Source: Ralstonia wenshanensis
Lineage (GTDB): Bacteria; Pseudomonadota; Gammaproteobacteria; Burkholderiales; Burkholderiaceae
Direction of reading: 5' to 3'
Length of the DNA stretch: 64,000 nucleotides
Assembly (NCBI RefSeq): GCF_021173085.1
Contig: NZ_CP076412.1
Span: 124,001-188,000 of the forward strand
Both the position numbers and the translations under genes were made by a program. This document shows positions 10,382 to 19,230 of this stretch, piece by piece. How positions within the stretch are numbered: the first letter of the stretch is position 1; each line of letters starts with the position of its first letter. Under the pieces are notes generated by a model that had not been told where the DNA came from, did not search any database, and saw only the letters and a list, made by a program, of their open reading frames with translations.

Positions 10382-10701
10382 TCCGACCGCTCGACAACGA
10401 CCTCGCTCAACTGGACTACCGGCACGATGTCGGTGTAGTTGGCGATGTCACCCCGGATCTCGGCGCTGTGCTGCTGGCTGGCGGCCAGGTAGCCTTCGGC
10501 CGAGTCACAGTAGAACGCGCACATTGCCACGAAGGCGGGCGGTGAGCCGGGGGCTCGGCCGGTCAAGCCTTTCTCGACGGTGTAGTAGGCGCAGGCACTG
10601 CCCAGCCTGGCCTTCATCATCGGCATGTGGCGATCGCGGTAGTAGGTGTGGTCGAAGCGCGCGCCTTCGGTGTACGGGTACATCACGGTGACTTTGATCA
10701 T
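10369..10701 (-). CDS. EthD-family protein, chimeric C-terminus
   Basis: A 110-residue ferredoxin-like-fold protein of the EthD family. The conserved start MIKVTVMYPYTEGARFDHTY and the RDRHMPMMKARLG segment match EthD proteins, small dimeric enzymes or chaperone-like proteins linked to ether or polyketide breakdown. It is about 90 percent identical in DNA to the EthD gene at 59097. The last residues (SDLFT) come from the methyltransferase remnant into which the frame now runs; the paralogue ends ERSHR instead. Its ATG overlaps the stop of the carboxymuconolactone-decarboxylase-like gene, so they form an operon. Confidence 0.88.
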   Translation of the reverse strand: MIKVTVMYPYTEGARFDHTYYRDRHMPMMKARLGSACAYYTVEKGLTGRAPGSPPAFVAMCAFYCDSAEGYLAASQQHSAEIRGDIANYTDIVPVVQLSEVVVERSDLFT

Positions 10702-11267
10702 GTTGTTTGGCTCGATGACTTGACGTCGGTAAAGCGTCTGGCAAACGCTTCCAGCGGCAAGCGGAGCGAGTTCGTAAGATAGCTGACGGTGTGATAAAAG
10801 CCCGCGACCATCAAGAGCTCGATGATCGCCGCCTCTGAGAACTCCCTGCGCAGAGACACCCAGAGCCCCTCGGATATGGTCGAAGTCTCATGCAACTCGT
10901 CGCAAAATCGAATTAGCAGAGATTCTTTCCAGCCCCAGCAAGCGTCGTCCGCCTCGCCGAAAGCAAGCGACCGGATCTGATCCTCGGTGAGGTCAGCCTT
11001 TTGTCCAAAGATCGATACATGGACACCCCACTCATACTCGGAATGGCATAGGGCAGTAGTACGGTCGATGACAATCTCCCTCTCCCTTAGGGTCAGATTT
11101 CCTCGTTCGAGGAGCCCACTGGCGAAAAACTTCTTGAATAACCTTTCGTCCCTCGCAAGCGTGGTGAACAGGACCAGCGGGTCGCGGCCGGGCCCCATGA
11201 GCTTGTTTAGCTCCTCTTGCACCGAAGGCGAATACGGTGCGACTGCTGGCGCAACTCTGGCTACCAT
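10698..11267 (-). CDS. Carboxymuconolactone decarboxylase/AhpD-like protein
   Basis: A 189-residue all-helical protein. The core LTLREREIVIDRTTALCHSE followed by EWGVHV and ADLTEDQIRSLAFG is the carboxymuconolactone decarboxylase-like fold with one Cys near a His, as in AhpD-related peroxidase-like proteins. ATG at 11267 is preceded by AAAGGGG at proper spacing; a longer frame up to 11417 would cross the divergent regulator and is rejected. It is cotranscribed with the EthD gene. Role is probably in aromatic or lactone breakdown or in redox defence; the substrate is unknown. Confidence 0.85.
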   Translation of the reverse strand: MVARVAPAVAPYSPSVQEELNKLMGPGRDPLVLFTTLARDERLFKKFFASGLLERGNLTLREREIVIDRTTALCHSEYEWGVHVSIFGQKADLTEDQIRSLAFGEADDACWGWKESLLIRFCDELHETSTISEGLWVSLRREFSEAAIIELLMVAGFYHTVSYLTNSLRLPLEAFARRFTDVKSSSQTT

Positions 11268-11290
11268 CGGTGCCCCTTTGCTATAGAATT

Positions 11291-11316
11291 CATAGCATAC
11301 TAGGCAGGGTGCTATG
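11291..11316. promoter_or_regulatory. Inverted repeat, likely HxlR operator in the divergent control region
   Basis: CATAGCA and TGCTATG form perfect 7-bp arms 12 bp apart. They lie between the divergent CMD-like gene and the HxlR gene, and the right arm includes the HxlR ATG. This is where an autoregulator would bind to control both directions. An overlapping near-palindrome around GAATTC (11281-11295) could be a second site. Confidence 0.5.
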
Positions 11317-11658
11317 AAAAGTAAAGCAGCAACGTTGATGGTCGGCAAGAAGGCCCGTGGTTCGAGCACCGGACGGCCAATCATGGTGGTCCTCGATCTA
11401 CTAGGCAGGCGGAGCACCCTTCGAATCCTATGGGAGCTGCGAGAGGGGACGCCTATGACCTTCAGAGCGCTTCAGGAAGCCGCAGCGACCAACCCCGCTC
11501 AACTGAATACCCGACTCAAGGAACTCAGGGCCGTCGATCTGGTGGCGCATGAGGGCGATGGGTATTTCCTGACGGAACAGGGATTGGGGCTTCTAGAGGC
11601 TCTCAGCCCGCTGAACCAATGGGCCGCAAAATGGGGTGAATCGCCCCGGTTTTCCTAG
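11314..11658 (+). CDS. HxlR-family winged-helix transcriptional regulator
   Basis: A 114-residue protein with one winged helix: LLGRRSTLRILWELREGTPM, then FRALQEAAATNPAQLNTRLK as recognition helix, and the wing VAHEGDGYFLTEQGLGLLEAL. This is the HxlR layout. Such dimers often sense reactive carbonyls, quinones or oxidants through a cysteine, but this protein has no cysteine, so sensing must differ. It is transcribed away from the CMD-EthD operon, and the inverted repeat at its start codon suggests it controls both. Confidence 0.85.
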   Translation: MKSKAATLMVGKKARGSSTGRPIMVVLDLLGRRSTLRILWELREGTPMTFRALQEAAATNPAQLNTRLKELRAVDLVAHEGDGYFLTEQGLGLLEALSPLNQWAAKWGESPRFS

Positions 11659-11953
11659 ACACCCCCGAGCCGTTGGGAATGGCGTTATTCGAACTCTACC
11701 CGTCGTTTAAGTGGGGGGACTGTGTCCGAGGATTGGCGGGGGGGCTCCACGGAGCAACTTCACTGACAGCTATGAGAACCAAGATCGCACTCAGTTCCGA
11801 TTCAGCGCTAAGAGGCAATCGATGCGGGCGCGTATTTTCGTTGCGTTCCTTTGTGGGTCGCCGAAGATGAAAGTACGCAGGCTGTCCACTACCCCGTAAT
11901 CCCGCCTCTCTGCGCCTGCGTCTTCCGACGTCCGTTTCAAAGGCAAAAGCGTC

Positions 11954-11981
11954 AGCGCCCTTGTACAGGGCGCTTTTTTTT
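11954..11981 (+). terminator. Rho-independent terminator
   Basis: AGCGCCC and GGGCGCT form perfect 7-bp arms with a 7-base loop, followed directly by a run of T through 11981. It is a strong plus-strand terminator, for the HxlR transcript or for a small RNA that starts inside the gap. Confidence 0.85.
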
Positions 11982-12195
11982 GCTCGAAATGCAGGCAATC
12001 AGCGAGGTGGTGTGCCAACTTCTTCCAGTTGCCCCGGCGGAGCTTGGCCGGGTGAACTGGTGGCAACTCCCCAAGTTGCATCCGGGTCTTGTATCCAAAA
12101 AAAGACAAACACCAGAAGGATGAAAGGGCACTGTAACCAAACCTGTGTTCCACCATGCAAGTTCAGCGATATAAGAGCTTTATAAAGCATATTTT

Positions 12196-12224
12196 GGTTG
12201 CGCAACCGTTTGCTTTTGCGCAAA
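12196..12224. repeat. Two palindromes with a shared TTGCGCAA core
   Basis: GGTTGCGCAACC (12196-12207) is a perfect 12-bp palindrome, and TTTGCGCAAA (12215-12224) a perfect 10-bp one. The TTGCGCAA cores are 18 bp apart, just under two helical turns. This looks like a double operator for a dimeric regulator. Neither neighbour gene encodes an obvious candidate except the HxlR protein 540 bases away. Confidence 0.45.
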
Positions 12225-12552
12225 CCTGAAAAATTCATAACGCCGGAATCATCCAATAGGATTAGTTCTTTGCGGCTGATATACCACATCATGAGTGAGA
12301 CTTGAGGCGGCTTATTTTTCAAAATACCTCTACGGGAGGGATTGCCGTTTCAAAGCGGAAGGGGCAAGCAGTCTCCCTGCATGTTTGTTATTGACAGTAA
12401 CAAACCGCGCTCCTCTGCATGCATCCACGCTAATTACCGCAAAGACTAACTATTAAGGTCTAGTCAGGTTGGCCCAACCCTGCAGCAGCTCGAACCTCTA
12501 CGCTCTCGCAAAACAAAGCCTCGTAAAGAGGCACTTTTGAGCGGGGAGCTCT

Positions 12553-14106
12553 ATGACTGTAAAGGCAAGACTTGGCGCAGCTTTCGCGGCGCTGGCGTTA
12601 TTGGTCGTGGTTGTGGCCGCAATCGGCTGTTACGAACTGAACGCCCTGGGCGCGCAGTTCAGCAATTTTGATCGGGGCTTGTACCTGAGAACAAAGCTCG
12701 CTGATGCCGTGCGGGCAGCGGTAGACCGCCGTGCAATTGCTGCTCGAAACATCGTGCTAGCTGATACGGAGCAGAGTCGCGCACGAGAGTTGAGGGACGT
12801 TGCAGAGGCGCATGCAACGGTGGGAGAGACGCTTTCGCGGTTGGAATCCGAGGCGAAAACCGGGCCTGGATCGACTGACGAAGCCCGCCGCCTGATTGCG
12901 GCGATTCGTACGGTCGAGAATAAGTACGGCCCGGTCGCGCTGGAGATTGTCAGGCTCGCACAAGTGGGACAACGCGGTGCCGCCACCGACATGATCAACC
13001 GCGAATGCATCCCACTCCTGGAGGCGCTTGATAGTGCTGTGCGCGCGTACAAAGACTACGCGCTTAGCCGCTCAAATGCTGCGGTGGCGGATGCCCAGAT
13101 GCGTGCTGACAGAGGGCTGTGGGTGGCTATTTTTGCAGGGCTTTTTGGCTGCGCGCTCGCAATCGTTTTGGGCTATGCCATTGGACGCAACCTGCTCCGG
13201 TCACTCGGTGCTGAACCCGCTGTTTTGGCCCAATCTGCCACGCGGATTGCCAGCGGCGATTTCAGGCCACAGGCGGGCTTTGAAACGGCGCACCCTGGCA
13301 GCGTGCTTTCTTCCATGAAGACGATCAGCGAAGGGTTGGGCATGCTGGTAGGCGAGGTAGGAGAGGTTGCTCACTCTGTTTCGGCCGGCTCGACACAAAT
13401 CGCCAGTGGAAACGTTGATCTTTCCAGCCGGACCGAGGAGCAGGCATCGGCGCTTGAGCAAGTCGCCTCCAGTGTCGAAGAGCTCACCACAACGGTCCAA
13501 CAGAATGCTTCCAACGCGCAGCAGGCTGCAGCGCTTGCGACTGACGCTTCGGGAGTTGCCCGCCAAGGAAATGCCGAAGTTGATGACGTGGTCAGTGTGA
13601 TTACCAAGATCAGCGCTGGCTCGGCGCGCATTGGTGAGATTACTGGCTTGATCGAAGGGATTGCCTTTCAGACGAACATCTTGGCATTGAACGCGGCGGT
13701 GGAAGCGGCACGCGCGGGCGAACAAGGCCGAGGCTTTGCCGTCGTGGCGAGCGAGGTGCGTGGATTGGCGCAGCGATCATCAAAGGCTGCGAAGGAAATC
13801 AAAGAGCTCATTGAGACTTCTCTGGCCCAGATTGAAGAGGGCGCGCTCGTGGCAGGTAGGGCCGGGAAGACAATGCAGTCCGTTACCACCTCGGTACTGG
13901 GCGTGACGAACCTCATTGAGCAGATCGCAGTTGCCTGCACGGAGCAAAGTCAGGGTATCGCCCAGATCCATATCGCTGTGTCGGAGATGGATGAAATGAC
14001 GCAGCGCAACGCCGCGCTCGTCGAGGAATCGGCCGCGGCCTCGCAAGCACTGGAAGAGCAAGGAAAGGCGCTCGCTCACCAAGTCCAGCGCTTCCAGATT
14101 GCATAA
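12553..14106 (+). CDS. Methyl-accepting chemotaxis protein (Tar/Tsr type)
   Basis: A 517-residue chemoreceptor. It has transmembrane helix 1 at about 8-27, a periplasmic four-helix bundle to about 185, transmembrane helix 2 at about 189-211, a HAMP domain ([20 protein letters not shown]), and a cytoplasmic signalling hairpin. The tip, including [20 protein letters not shown] at 371-390, binds CheA and CheW. Methylation-type helices flank the tip ([13 protein letters not shown]). There is no C-terminal NWETF tether. The GGGGAG ribosome site at about 12542 fixes the ATG at 12553. The ligand is unknown. No che genes lie nearby, so it is an orphan receptor feeding a distant pathway. Confidence 0.95.
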   Translation: MTVKARLGAAFAALALLVVVVAAIGCYELNALGAQFSNFDRGLYLRTKLADAVRAAVDRRAIAARNIVLADTEQSRARELRDVAEAHATVGETLSRLESEAKTGPGSTDEARRLIAAIRTVENKYGPVALEIVRLAQVGQRGAATDMINRECIPLLEALDSAVRAYKDYALSRSNAAVADAQMRADRGLWVAIFAGLFGCALAIVLGYAIGRNLLRSLGAEPAVLAQSATRIASGDFRPQAGFETAHPGSVLSSMKTISEGLGMLVGEVGEVAHSVSAGSTQIASGNVDLSSRTEEQASALEQVASSVEELTTTVQQNASNAQQAAALATDASGVARQGNAEVDDVVSVITKISAGSARIGEITGLIEGIAFQTNILALNAAVEAARAGEQGRGFAVVASEVRGLAQRSSKAAKEIKELIETSLAQIEEGALVAGRAGKTMQSVTTSVLGVTNLIEQIAVACTEQSQGIAQIHIAVSEMDEMTQRNAALVEESAAASQALEEQGKALAHQVQRFQIA

Positions 14107-14131
14107 GCCAGTGGCGTTCACGGAGACCTTG

Positions 14132-14692
14132 ATGACTTCTTATCCAGTGGGCGAACGCGAAGCCGAGCGCTTGGCGGCGGTGTTGAACTGCGGGATTCTG
14201 GATACCGCAGATGACCCGAAATTTGATCGAATCACACGAATCGTCTGCCACGCGTTACGCGTGCCTATGGCACTGATCTCGATCGTGGACGAGCGACGCC
14301 AGTGGTTCAAATCGCGCCATGGCCTCGATGTGCGAGAGACTCCTCGCGAATGGGCATTCTGCGCGCATGCGATCTGTGGCACAGCGCCCTTCGTGGTGAG
14401 AGATGCCACCGCTGACCCGACCTTTTCATCCAATCCGTTGGTGACAGGGCCACCACACATTCGCTTCTACGCAGGTATGCCTCTGCTCGATCGTTCTGGA
14501 CTCGCGCTTGGCACCTTGTGTGTGCTTGATGTTGTTCCACGCGAACTGAGCACGGAAGACTTCGCCACACTCCATGATCTGGGTGAGTTCTGCGCCCACA
14601 TCATCATGGTGGACCGCGCCAAAGACGAGCATGAAGGCGTTACGCACCCGCCGGTGGGAGGTGCAGATGCTGCCACCAGTGGAACGGTGTGA
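14132..14692 (+). CDS. GAF-domain protein
   Basis: A 186-residue single-domain sensory protein. LNCGILDTADDPKFDRITR, then ALISIVDERRQWFKSRHGLD, an AFCAHAI segment and YAGMPLLDRSGLALGTLCVL are the GAF pattern common in front of diguanylate cyclases, but here it stands alone. The ATG at 14132 has a GGAG ribosome site; the longer TTG frame from 14099 runs into the chemoreceptor stop and is less likely. The gene overlaps the EAL-HDOD gene by 26 bases, so the two are coupled and may act as sensor and effector. Confidence 0.88.
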   Translation: MTSYPVGEREAERLAAVLNCGILDTADDPKFDRITRIVCHALRVPMALISIVDERRQWFKSRHGLDVRETPREWAFCAHAICGTAPFVVRDATADPTFSSNPLVTGPPHIRFYAGMPLLDRSGLALGTLCVLDVVPRELSTEDFATLHDLGEFCAHIIMVDRAKDEHEGVTHPPVGGADAATSGTV

Positions 14693-15917
14693 GAGCCAGG
14701 TTCTTGTAGGCAGGCAGCCAATAGTTGACCGCGAAGGGCGCTTGGTTGCATACGAGCTGCTTTTTCGCGGAAGCGACGCGTGCCTCAGTGCGAACTTTGC
14801 AGATGGGGCGGCTGCGACGTCCAATGTGATTCTCAACACAATCAGCGAATTCGGCGTTGATCGTGTGCTGGGCGATGTGGTCGGCTATGTCAATGTTGGC
14901 ATGCAGGGTCTCGACCTGGACGTGCTGACAATATTGCCCCCCCACCGTTTTGCGCTGGAGCTGCTTGAGACGATCGAGTTCGATGACGCGACAATCGATC
15001 AATGCAAGGCCCTGCACGACTTCGGTTTCAAACTTGCTCTGGACGACGTGATCGATATTGACGCGATCCCACCTAGCATGCTCGAGTTGGCCGACGTCAT
15101 CAAAGTGGACGTAAGCGCAACAAAGCCGGCTGATATCGAGCGAATCCTTGCGGCATCCAGGCGCTACCAGTGCACCGCGTTGGCGGAGAAGATCGAAACG
15201 CATGCACAGCACGTATCGCTGCATGCGCAAGGCTTTGATCTTTTTCAGGGATATTTCTTTGCGTTGCCGGAACTACTGTCTCAGCGTCGATTACCTCAAT
15301 GCGCGAGCACGCTATTTGCGCTACTAAAAGCGTTGGCAGACGATCCGTCTATCACGCAACTGGAGAGCCTTGTAAAGAAGAGCCCGCTACTGCTTACGCG
15401 ACTGATGAAGCTTGCCCAATCGGCAGCCTATGGTGCAAATGAGCCCGTTGCCGTCACGGTGCGCGAAGCCATCATGCGCGTCGGGACGAAAACCCTGGGC
15501 CGCTGGGCCGAACTTCTTTTGTTTGCGAGCGATACAGACGCGGACTTGGCCAGCGATCCGCTCTTTCGCCTGGTCGCCGTGCGATCGAGGTTCATGGAAC
15601 TCATGGCAAAAACTGTCGCGCCGGGCAACTACGCGCTCTCTGATGCGGCATATCAAACAGGGGTGTACTCCCTTTTGCATGCAGTCACAGGGCAAACTCA
15701 AAACGAGTTGCTCAAAGATTTCTCGATTCCTCTCGTGCAACGGCAAGCCATTGAGCATTACGAGGGGGTTCTCGGGCAGATCCTCTGTACGGCGGAAGGA
15801 TTCGATTTCGGAAGTCGCGGCTCTTCCGCTATGGGTTCTCTGAACATATCGGACAGCACGAAGATGGCGTTGCACTGCCAGGCAACGCTCGGCGTTGCGC
15901 TGGATGTACGCGCCTGA
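14667..15917 (+). CDS. EAL-HDOD signalling protein (YuxH type)
   Basis: A 416-residue protein. Residues about 10-200 form an EAL-like domain: YELLFRG in place of EAL, then YVNVGM, FALELLE, KLALDDV, IKVDVS, EKIET and FQGYFFALP. Several metal and substrate positions survive, but the motifs are degenerate, so c-di-GMP hydrolysis is uncertain. Residues about 205-400 are an HDOD domain (DPSITQLESLVKKSPLLLTRLMKLAQSA). Such pairs usually act as signalling scaffolds. ATG at 14667 follows GGGAGG and is chosen over an upstream start inside the GAF gene. A strong terminator follows. Confidence 0.9.
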   Translation: MLPPVERCESQVLVGRQPIVDREGRLVAYELLFRGSDACLSANFADGAAATSNVILNTISEFGVDRVLGDVVGYVNVGMQGLDLDVLTILPPHRFALELLETIEFDDATIDQCKALHDFGFKLALDDVIDIDAIPPSMLELADVIKVDVSATKPADIERILAASRRYQCTALAEKIETHAQHVSLHAQGFDLFQGYFFALPELLSQRRLPQCASTLFALLKALADDPSITQLESLVKKSPLLLTRLMKLAQSAAYGANEPVAVTVREAIMRVGTKTLGRWAELLLFASDTDADLASDPLFRLVAVRSRFMELMAKTVAPGNYALSDAAYQTGVYSLLHAVTGQTQNELLKDFSIPLVQRQAIEHYEGVLGQILCTAEGFDFGSRGSSAMGSLNISDSTKMALHCQATLGVALDVRA

Positions 15918-15977
15918 CCACGCGCGCTTGCTCAACTGTTCCCTACGTCCGGACGACCCCTCCTCTGCGGACGTTTT

Positions 15978-16005
15978 GCTCGCTTGCATAGCGAGCTTTT
16001 TTTTT
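15978..16005 (+). terminator. Rho-independent terminator
   Basis: GCTCGCT and AGCGAGC are perfect 7-bp arms around a 5-base loop, followed by nine T. It ends the chemoreceptor-GAF-EAL/HDOD transcript 60 bases after the last stop. Confidence 0.9.
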
Positions 16006-16136
16006 GGGTAATTCCTACCCAAACCGGACCAGAATGGGTTGAATGTCGAGGGTAGGAGTTACCTGCAGAAGCCCACGCAGCAACGGTTTCACGTCCTCAT
16101 CGCGATGGTTGAAGCGGTCGCAGGTTTCAGCCAGAT

Positions 16137-16311
16137 CTAAGCGGTCCCTGGAGAGGCCTGCGATGCATCCATCACCGTGACAGCTTCGTTAAGAAGCCCG
16201 CGCAGCCAACGCAGTCCCAGGTCGGATGTGCGATGCTGGTGCCATTGGACGGTCTGCTCCATGATCGGCACGGGAACAGGCAGCGGACGAATCGTGATGG
16301 GCAGGAAGACT
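16137..16311 (-). pseudogene. C-terminal remnant of a LysR-type regulator
   Basis: Read on the minus strand this gives about 57 codons ending at TAG (16137-16139): PITIRPLPVPVPIMEQTVQ, WHQHRTSDLGLRWLRGLLNE. This pattern is typical of the end of a LysR effector domain. An in-frame stop lies just upstream near 16315, and the rest of the gene, including the DNA-binding domain, is absent. The surrounding 16006-16136 and 16312-16356 hold nothing else I recognise. Confidence 0.65.
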
Positions 16312-16356
16312 CAATCGGTCAGAGTTCGTCTTTCCTCGGTCAGTGCCGATCCCCCA

Positions 16357-16980
16357 TCATTTGGCCTTGGTTCCGGATTTTGGGGTTCCATATGCCGCCA
16401 TGAACACCGCGACTGCGCGGGCGATGATCTCAGATATGCGGGCGCGGCTGATGTCGACAGGCACACCGAAGAGGCACAGTTCCACGCATTCGGCCTCATA
16501 CAGCGCATGTAGATGCGCTGCGGCGACGTCCGGGTTGGCGCGCTTTAGCTTGCCTGCTTTCATGGCCTCGGCGATAAACTCGGTCAACATCCCCCAGCCG
16601 ATCTTGGGGCCGCGCTCATAAAAGGCGCACCCGAGGTCGGACCGATTGCCTTCGCCGATGGCCAGGCGGCGGATCGCAAGAATCGACGGTTGCAGGATGG
16701 CATTCAGGTAGTGCTCGCCAAACACGATAAGCGTGTCGGCGATAGGGCCAGTCGATTTCAACTGCGCAAAGGCATCGCGGATCTCGTCGGCGGCGGTGCC
16801 GCTCATGATCTCCGCGAACATCTCTTCCTTTGAGCTGAAATAGTTGTACAGCGTCGCCTTGGATGCGCCTGAGCGGGCCGCGATATCTGACATCGAGGCC
16901 TGATCGAAACCGACCTCCATGAACACGCGAAAAGCGGCGTCAACAATGGCTTGCCGTTTCTCTTCTGTCTTTTTGCGCAT
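16357..16980 (-). CDS. TetR/AcrR-family transcriptional regulator
   Basis: A 207-residue repressor. The N-terminal helix-turn-helix is clear: AFRVFMEVGFDQASMSDIAA, ARSGASKATLYNYFSSKEEM. The C-terminal ligand domain resembles the TetR_C type found in efflux regulators. ATG at 16980 is chosen because homology begins at MRKKTEEKRQAIVDAA; a longer frame adds 19 unlikely residues. It lies 88 bases beyond the end of the next TetR gene on the same strand, so it may be the last gene of the efflux transcript. Its target is not evident. Confidence 0.88.
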   Translation of the reverse strand: MRKKTEEKRQAIVDAAFRVFMEVGFDQASMSDIAARSGASKATLYNYFSSKEEMFAEIMSGTAADEIRDAFAQLKSTGPIADTLIVFGEHYLNAILQPSILAIRRLAIGEGNRSDLGCAFYERGPKIGWGMLTEFIAEAMKAGKLKRANPDVAAAHLHALYEAECVELCLFGVPVDISRARISEIIARAVAVFMAAYGTPKSGTKAK

Positions 16981-17068
16981 GCATGTTTTCCTGATCCTGT
17001 GCCGCATCACCGCAGCGAAAGCGAGAGTGTATGCCATCGACCGCCCTGCAATGGCGCAGAGGCCAACG

Positions 17069-17710
17069 TCAGATGGCTTCGGTGGTCGCGGTCTGATGGA
17101 TGTTCTCTATACCGTCAAAGCACGCACGCAGACACGGCTGGATATCGATGTGCACACCGTCGGCCAACGCGCCGGTGTGCTCGCGCAATAGTCCGATGCC
17201 AACGGCATGCAGATAGCGGGCGGCAGCCTCCGGTGTCATGTCGGCACGGAGTTGATTGCGCTTGCATGCGGCGCGCATCACGTAGCCTAGGTTTGCGATG
17301 GCGCGCGCCTTGAGGCGATCGATCTGGTCGATCGCGGGCTGAGGCCACTGGGCGCAATCGGCTTGCCGTAGAACAAGGCGCAACACTGGCCACTGCGGGT
17401 CGCCTTGAACGCATTGCATCCACTTGGCATGCAGGTGCGCATGGAGGAGTTGCAAGGGCCGCGGATGCATGGCGTAGCCCCACAGATCATCGCCGATGTC
17501 CAATGGCCAGCGCAGGCCGGCAAGAACGGCTGCCAAAAGTGCAGGCTTACCACCGAAATGCCCGTAAACCGCCCCACGGGTGACGCACGCCTGAAGAGCC
17601 ACATCCTCCAGGGTGGCGGCATGGACACCGTGCTGCGAGAACAGCGCAATGGCTGCATCGATGACGCGCTGGCGGGTCTGCGCTGCGCCGGCGGCGGTTC
17701 GTTTCGCCAT
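17069..17710 (-). CDS. TetR-family repressor of the RND efflux operon (AcrR-like)
   Basis: A 213-residue TetR protein. Its DNA-binding region TRQRVIDAAIALFSQHGVHA, followed by TLEDVALQACVTRGAVYGHF, is typical of AcrR/TtgR repressors. It starts 12 bases after the nodT stop on the same strand, so it is the fourth gene of the acrA-acrB-nodT transcript, whereas acrR is usually divergent from acrA. That would give negative feedback from within the operon. Its likely operator is the imperfect palindrome over the acrA promoter at 23629-23648. Confidence 0.88.
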   Translation of the reverse strand: MAKRTAAGAAQTRQRVIDAAIALFSQHGVHAATLEDVALQACVTRGAVYGHFGGKPALLAAVLAGLRWPLDIGDDLWGYAMHPRPLQLLHAHLHAKWMQCVQGDPQWPVLRLVLRQADCAQWPQPAIDQIDRLKARAIANLGYVMRAACKRNQLRADMTPEAAARYLHAVGIGLLREHTGALADGVHIDIQPCLRACFDGIENIHQTATTEAI

Positions 17711-17722
17711 CGATGCGATGCC

Positions 17723-19219
17723 TCAGACGCCGGAGGCCCGTGGCGTCGTGGTTGCGGCCGCTGCGGGCGTACCGGTGTTCTCTACCCAACCGCCGCCCAG
17801 CGTCTTGTAGAACGTTGCAAGGTTGGTAAAGCGGGACAGGCGCGTGCTGATCAGGTTTTGCTGCGCCGTATAGAGCGAGCGCTGCGCATCCAGCACGTTG
17901 AGGTAACTGTCGACGCCGCGCTTGAAGCGAGCGGTGGCAAGGACGTAGCTCTCGGCAGTCGCATCCACCAGCGATTGCTGCGCTTCGAGCTGCTGGCCCA
18001 GCGTGCTGCGCTGCGCCAGCGCATCGGACACTTCGCGGAATGCGGTCTGGATGGCCTTCTCGTACTGCGCCACGGCAATGTCTCGGTTCGTCTTTGCGAT
18101 GTCCAGATTAGCGCGGTTGGCCCCGCCGTCAAAGATGGGCAACGAGATCTGCGGGCCGAAGCTCCACGCTCCCGAGCCCGCCTTGAACAGGCTCCCCAGG
18201 CTGGCGCTGGAAGTGCCCGCCGAAGCCGTGAGACTGATGCTGGGGAAAAACGCCGCCCGTGCCGCACCGATGTTGGCATTGGCCGCCTTCAAATCATGCT
18301 CGGCCTGCAGGATGTCGGGCCGTCGCTGCAGCAGGTCGGACGACAAGCCGGGCGGAATGTTGGCGAGTACGCTGCCGGCAGCCGCCGATGTATCGGGCAG
18401 CGATTGGGGCAGTAGCTCGGCGGGCACATCGGTACCGACGAGCAGCACCAGTGCATTGCGGTCCTGCGCGACCTGCGCCGTGTAGCGCTGAACGTCTACG
18501 CGGGCGCTGTCCACGCTTGTCTGCGACTGGCGCAGCGTCAGCTTGGACACGGTGCCCAGTTCGTAACTGCGCTGGTTGAGCCGGTAAGTGTTGCTTTGGC
18601 TGACGAGGGTGTCCTGCGCCAGCTTGAGTTGGTCCTGGTCTGCGGCAAGCGTCAGGTACGCAGTGGCGACCTCCGCAATCAGACTGATTTGGCTGCTGCG
18701 GCGCGCCTCCGCGGTGGAAAGGTACTGCTCCAGCGCCTGCGCGCTGAGACTGCGCACGCGCCCGAAGAAATCCAGTTCATAGGCGCTGAAACCTAGCGTG
18801 GCGCTGTAGCTATGTGCGACCAGCGGTTGTCCGATGCCAGAGAGAGAGGCCGGCGTGCGACTGGCGTTCTCATTGCCACTGGCCTTGACGGAGGGGAACA
18901 GCGCAGCGTCCTGCACGCGATACTGGGCTCGGGCTTTCTCGATGTTGAGCACGGCGACGCGAAGGTCCCGGTTATTCGCCAATGCCAGCTCAATGACCCG
19001 CTGCAAATGTGAATCGGTAAAGACTTGGCGCCAGCCAATCTGGGCTACCGGCGAGGCAGTCTCGCCAGCGGGGCTGTCTGCGGAAGGCGCTGCAGTAGCG
19101 ACATCGGCAAAGGCCGTGGGCACAGGGGAGGCCGGCTGTTGGTAGGCCGGCATGAGGCTGCAGCCCGTCAGCATGGCGGCCAACGGGAGCAGTGTGGAGG
19201 AAAACGGAAAACGGATCAT
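17723..19219 (-). CDS. RND efflux outer membrane lipoprotein (NodT/OprM family)
   Basis: A 498-residue outer membrane factor. A lipoprotein signal ends at LTGC (Cys21), giving a lipidated N-terminus. Two repeats of the outer membrane efflux domain follow, with typical motifs [19 protein letters not shown] and [20 protein letters not shown]. It is the exit duct for the AcrB-like pump encoded just upstream, 11 bases away. Length and motifs are standard. The tail after residue 480 is Ala/Thr-rich and likely disordered. Confidence 0.95.
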   Translation of the reverse strand: MIRFPFSSTLLPLAAMLTGCSLMPAYQQPASPVPTAFADVATAAPSADSPAGETASPVAQIGWRQVFTDSHLQRVIELALANNRDLRVAVLNIEKARAQYRVQDAALFPSVKASGNENASRTPASLSGIGQPLVAHSYSATLGFSAYELDFFGRVRSLSAQALEQYLSTAEARRSSQISLIAEVATAYLTLAADQDQLKLAQDTLVSQSNTYRLNQRSYELGTVSKLTLRQSQTSVDSARVDVQRYTAQVAQDRNALVLLVGTDVPAELLPQSLPDTSAAAGSVLANIPPGLSSDLLQRRPDILQAEHDLKAANANIGAARAAFFPSISLTASAGTSSASLGSLFKAGSGAWSFGPQISLPIFDGGANRANLDIAKTNRDIAVAQYEKAIQTAFREVSDALAQRSTLGQQLEAQQSLVDATAESYVLATARFKRGVDSYLNVLDAQRSLYTAQQNLISTRLSRFTNLATFYKTLGGGWVENTGTPAAAATTTPRASGV

Positions 19220-19230
19220 CTCGAACGTCC

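Larger units (their letters stand above)
11659..12552. other. Long non-coding region before the chemoreceptor gene
   Basis: About 890 bases without a convincing gene. It holds a strong intrinsic terminator at 11954-11981, an AT-richer part around 12160-12300 with two TTGCGCAA palindromes, and a small hairpin GCCTC-GTAAA-GAGGC at 12518-12532 followed by ACTTTT just before the chemoreceptor ribosome site. Possible reading frames here lack ribosome sites and have poor codon use. The terminator more than 290 bases after the HxlR stop could end an unannotated small RNA. Confidence 0.55.
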
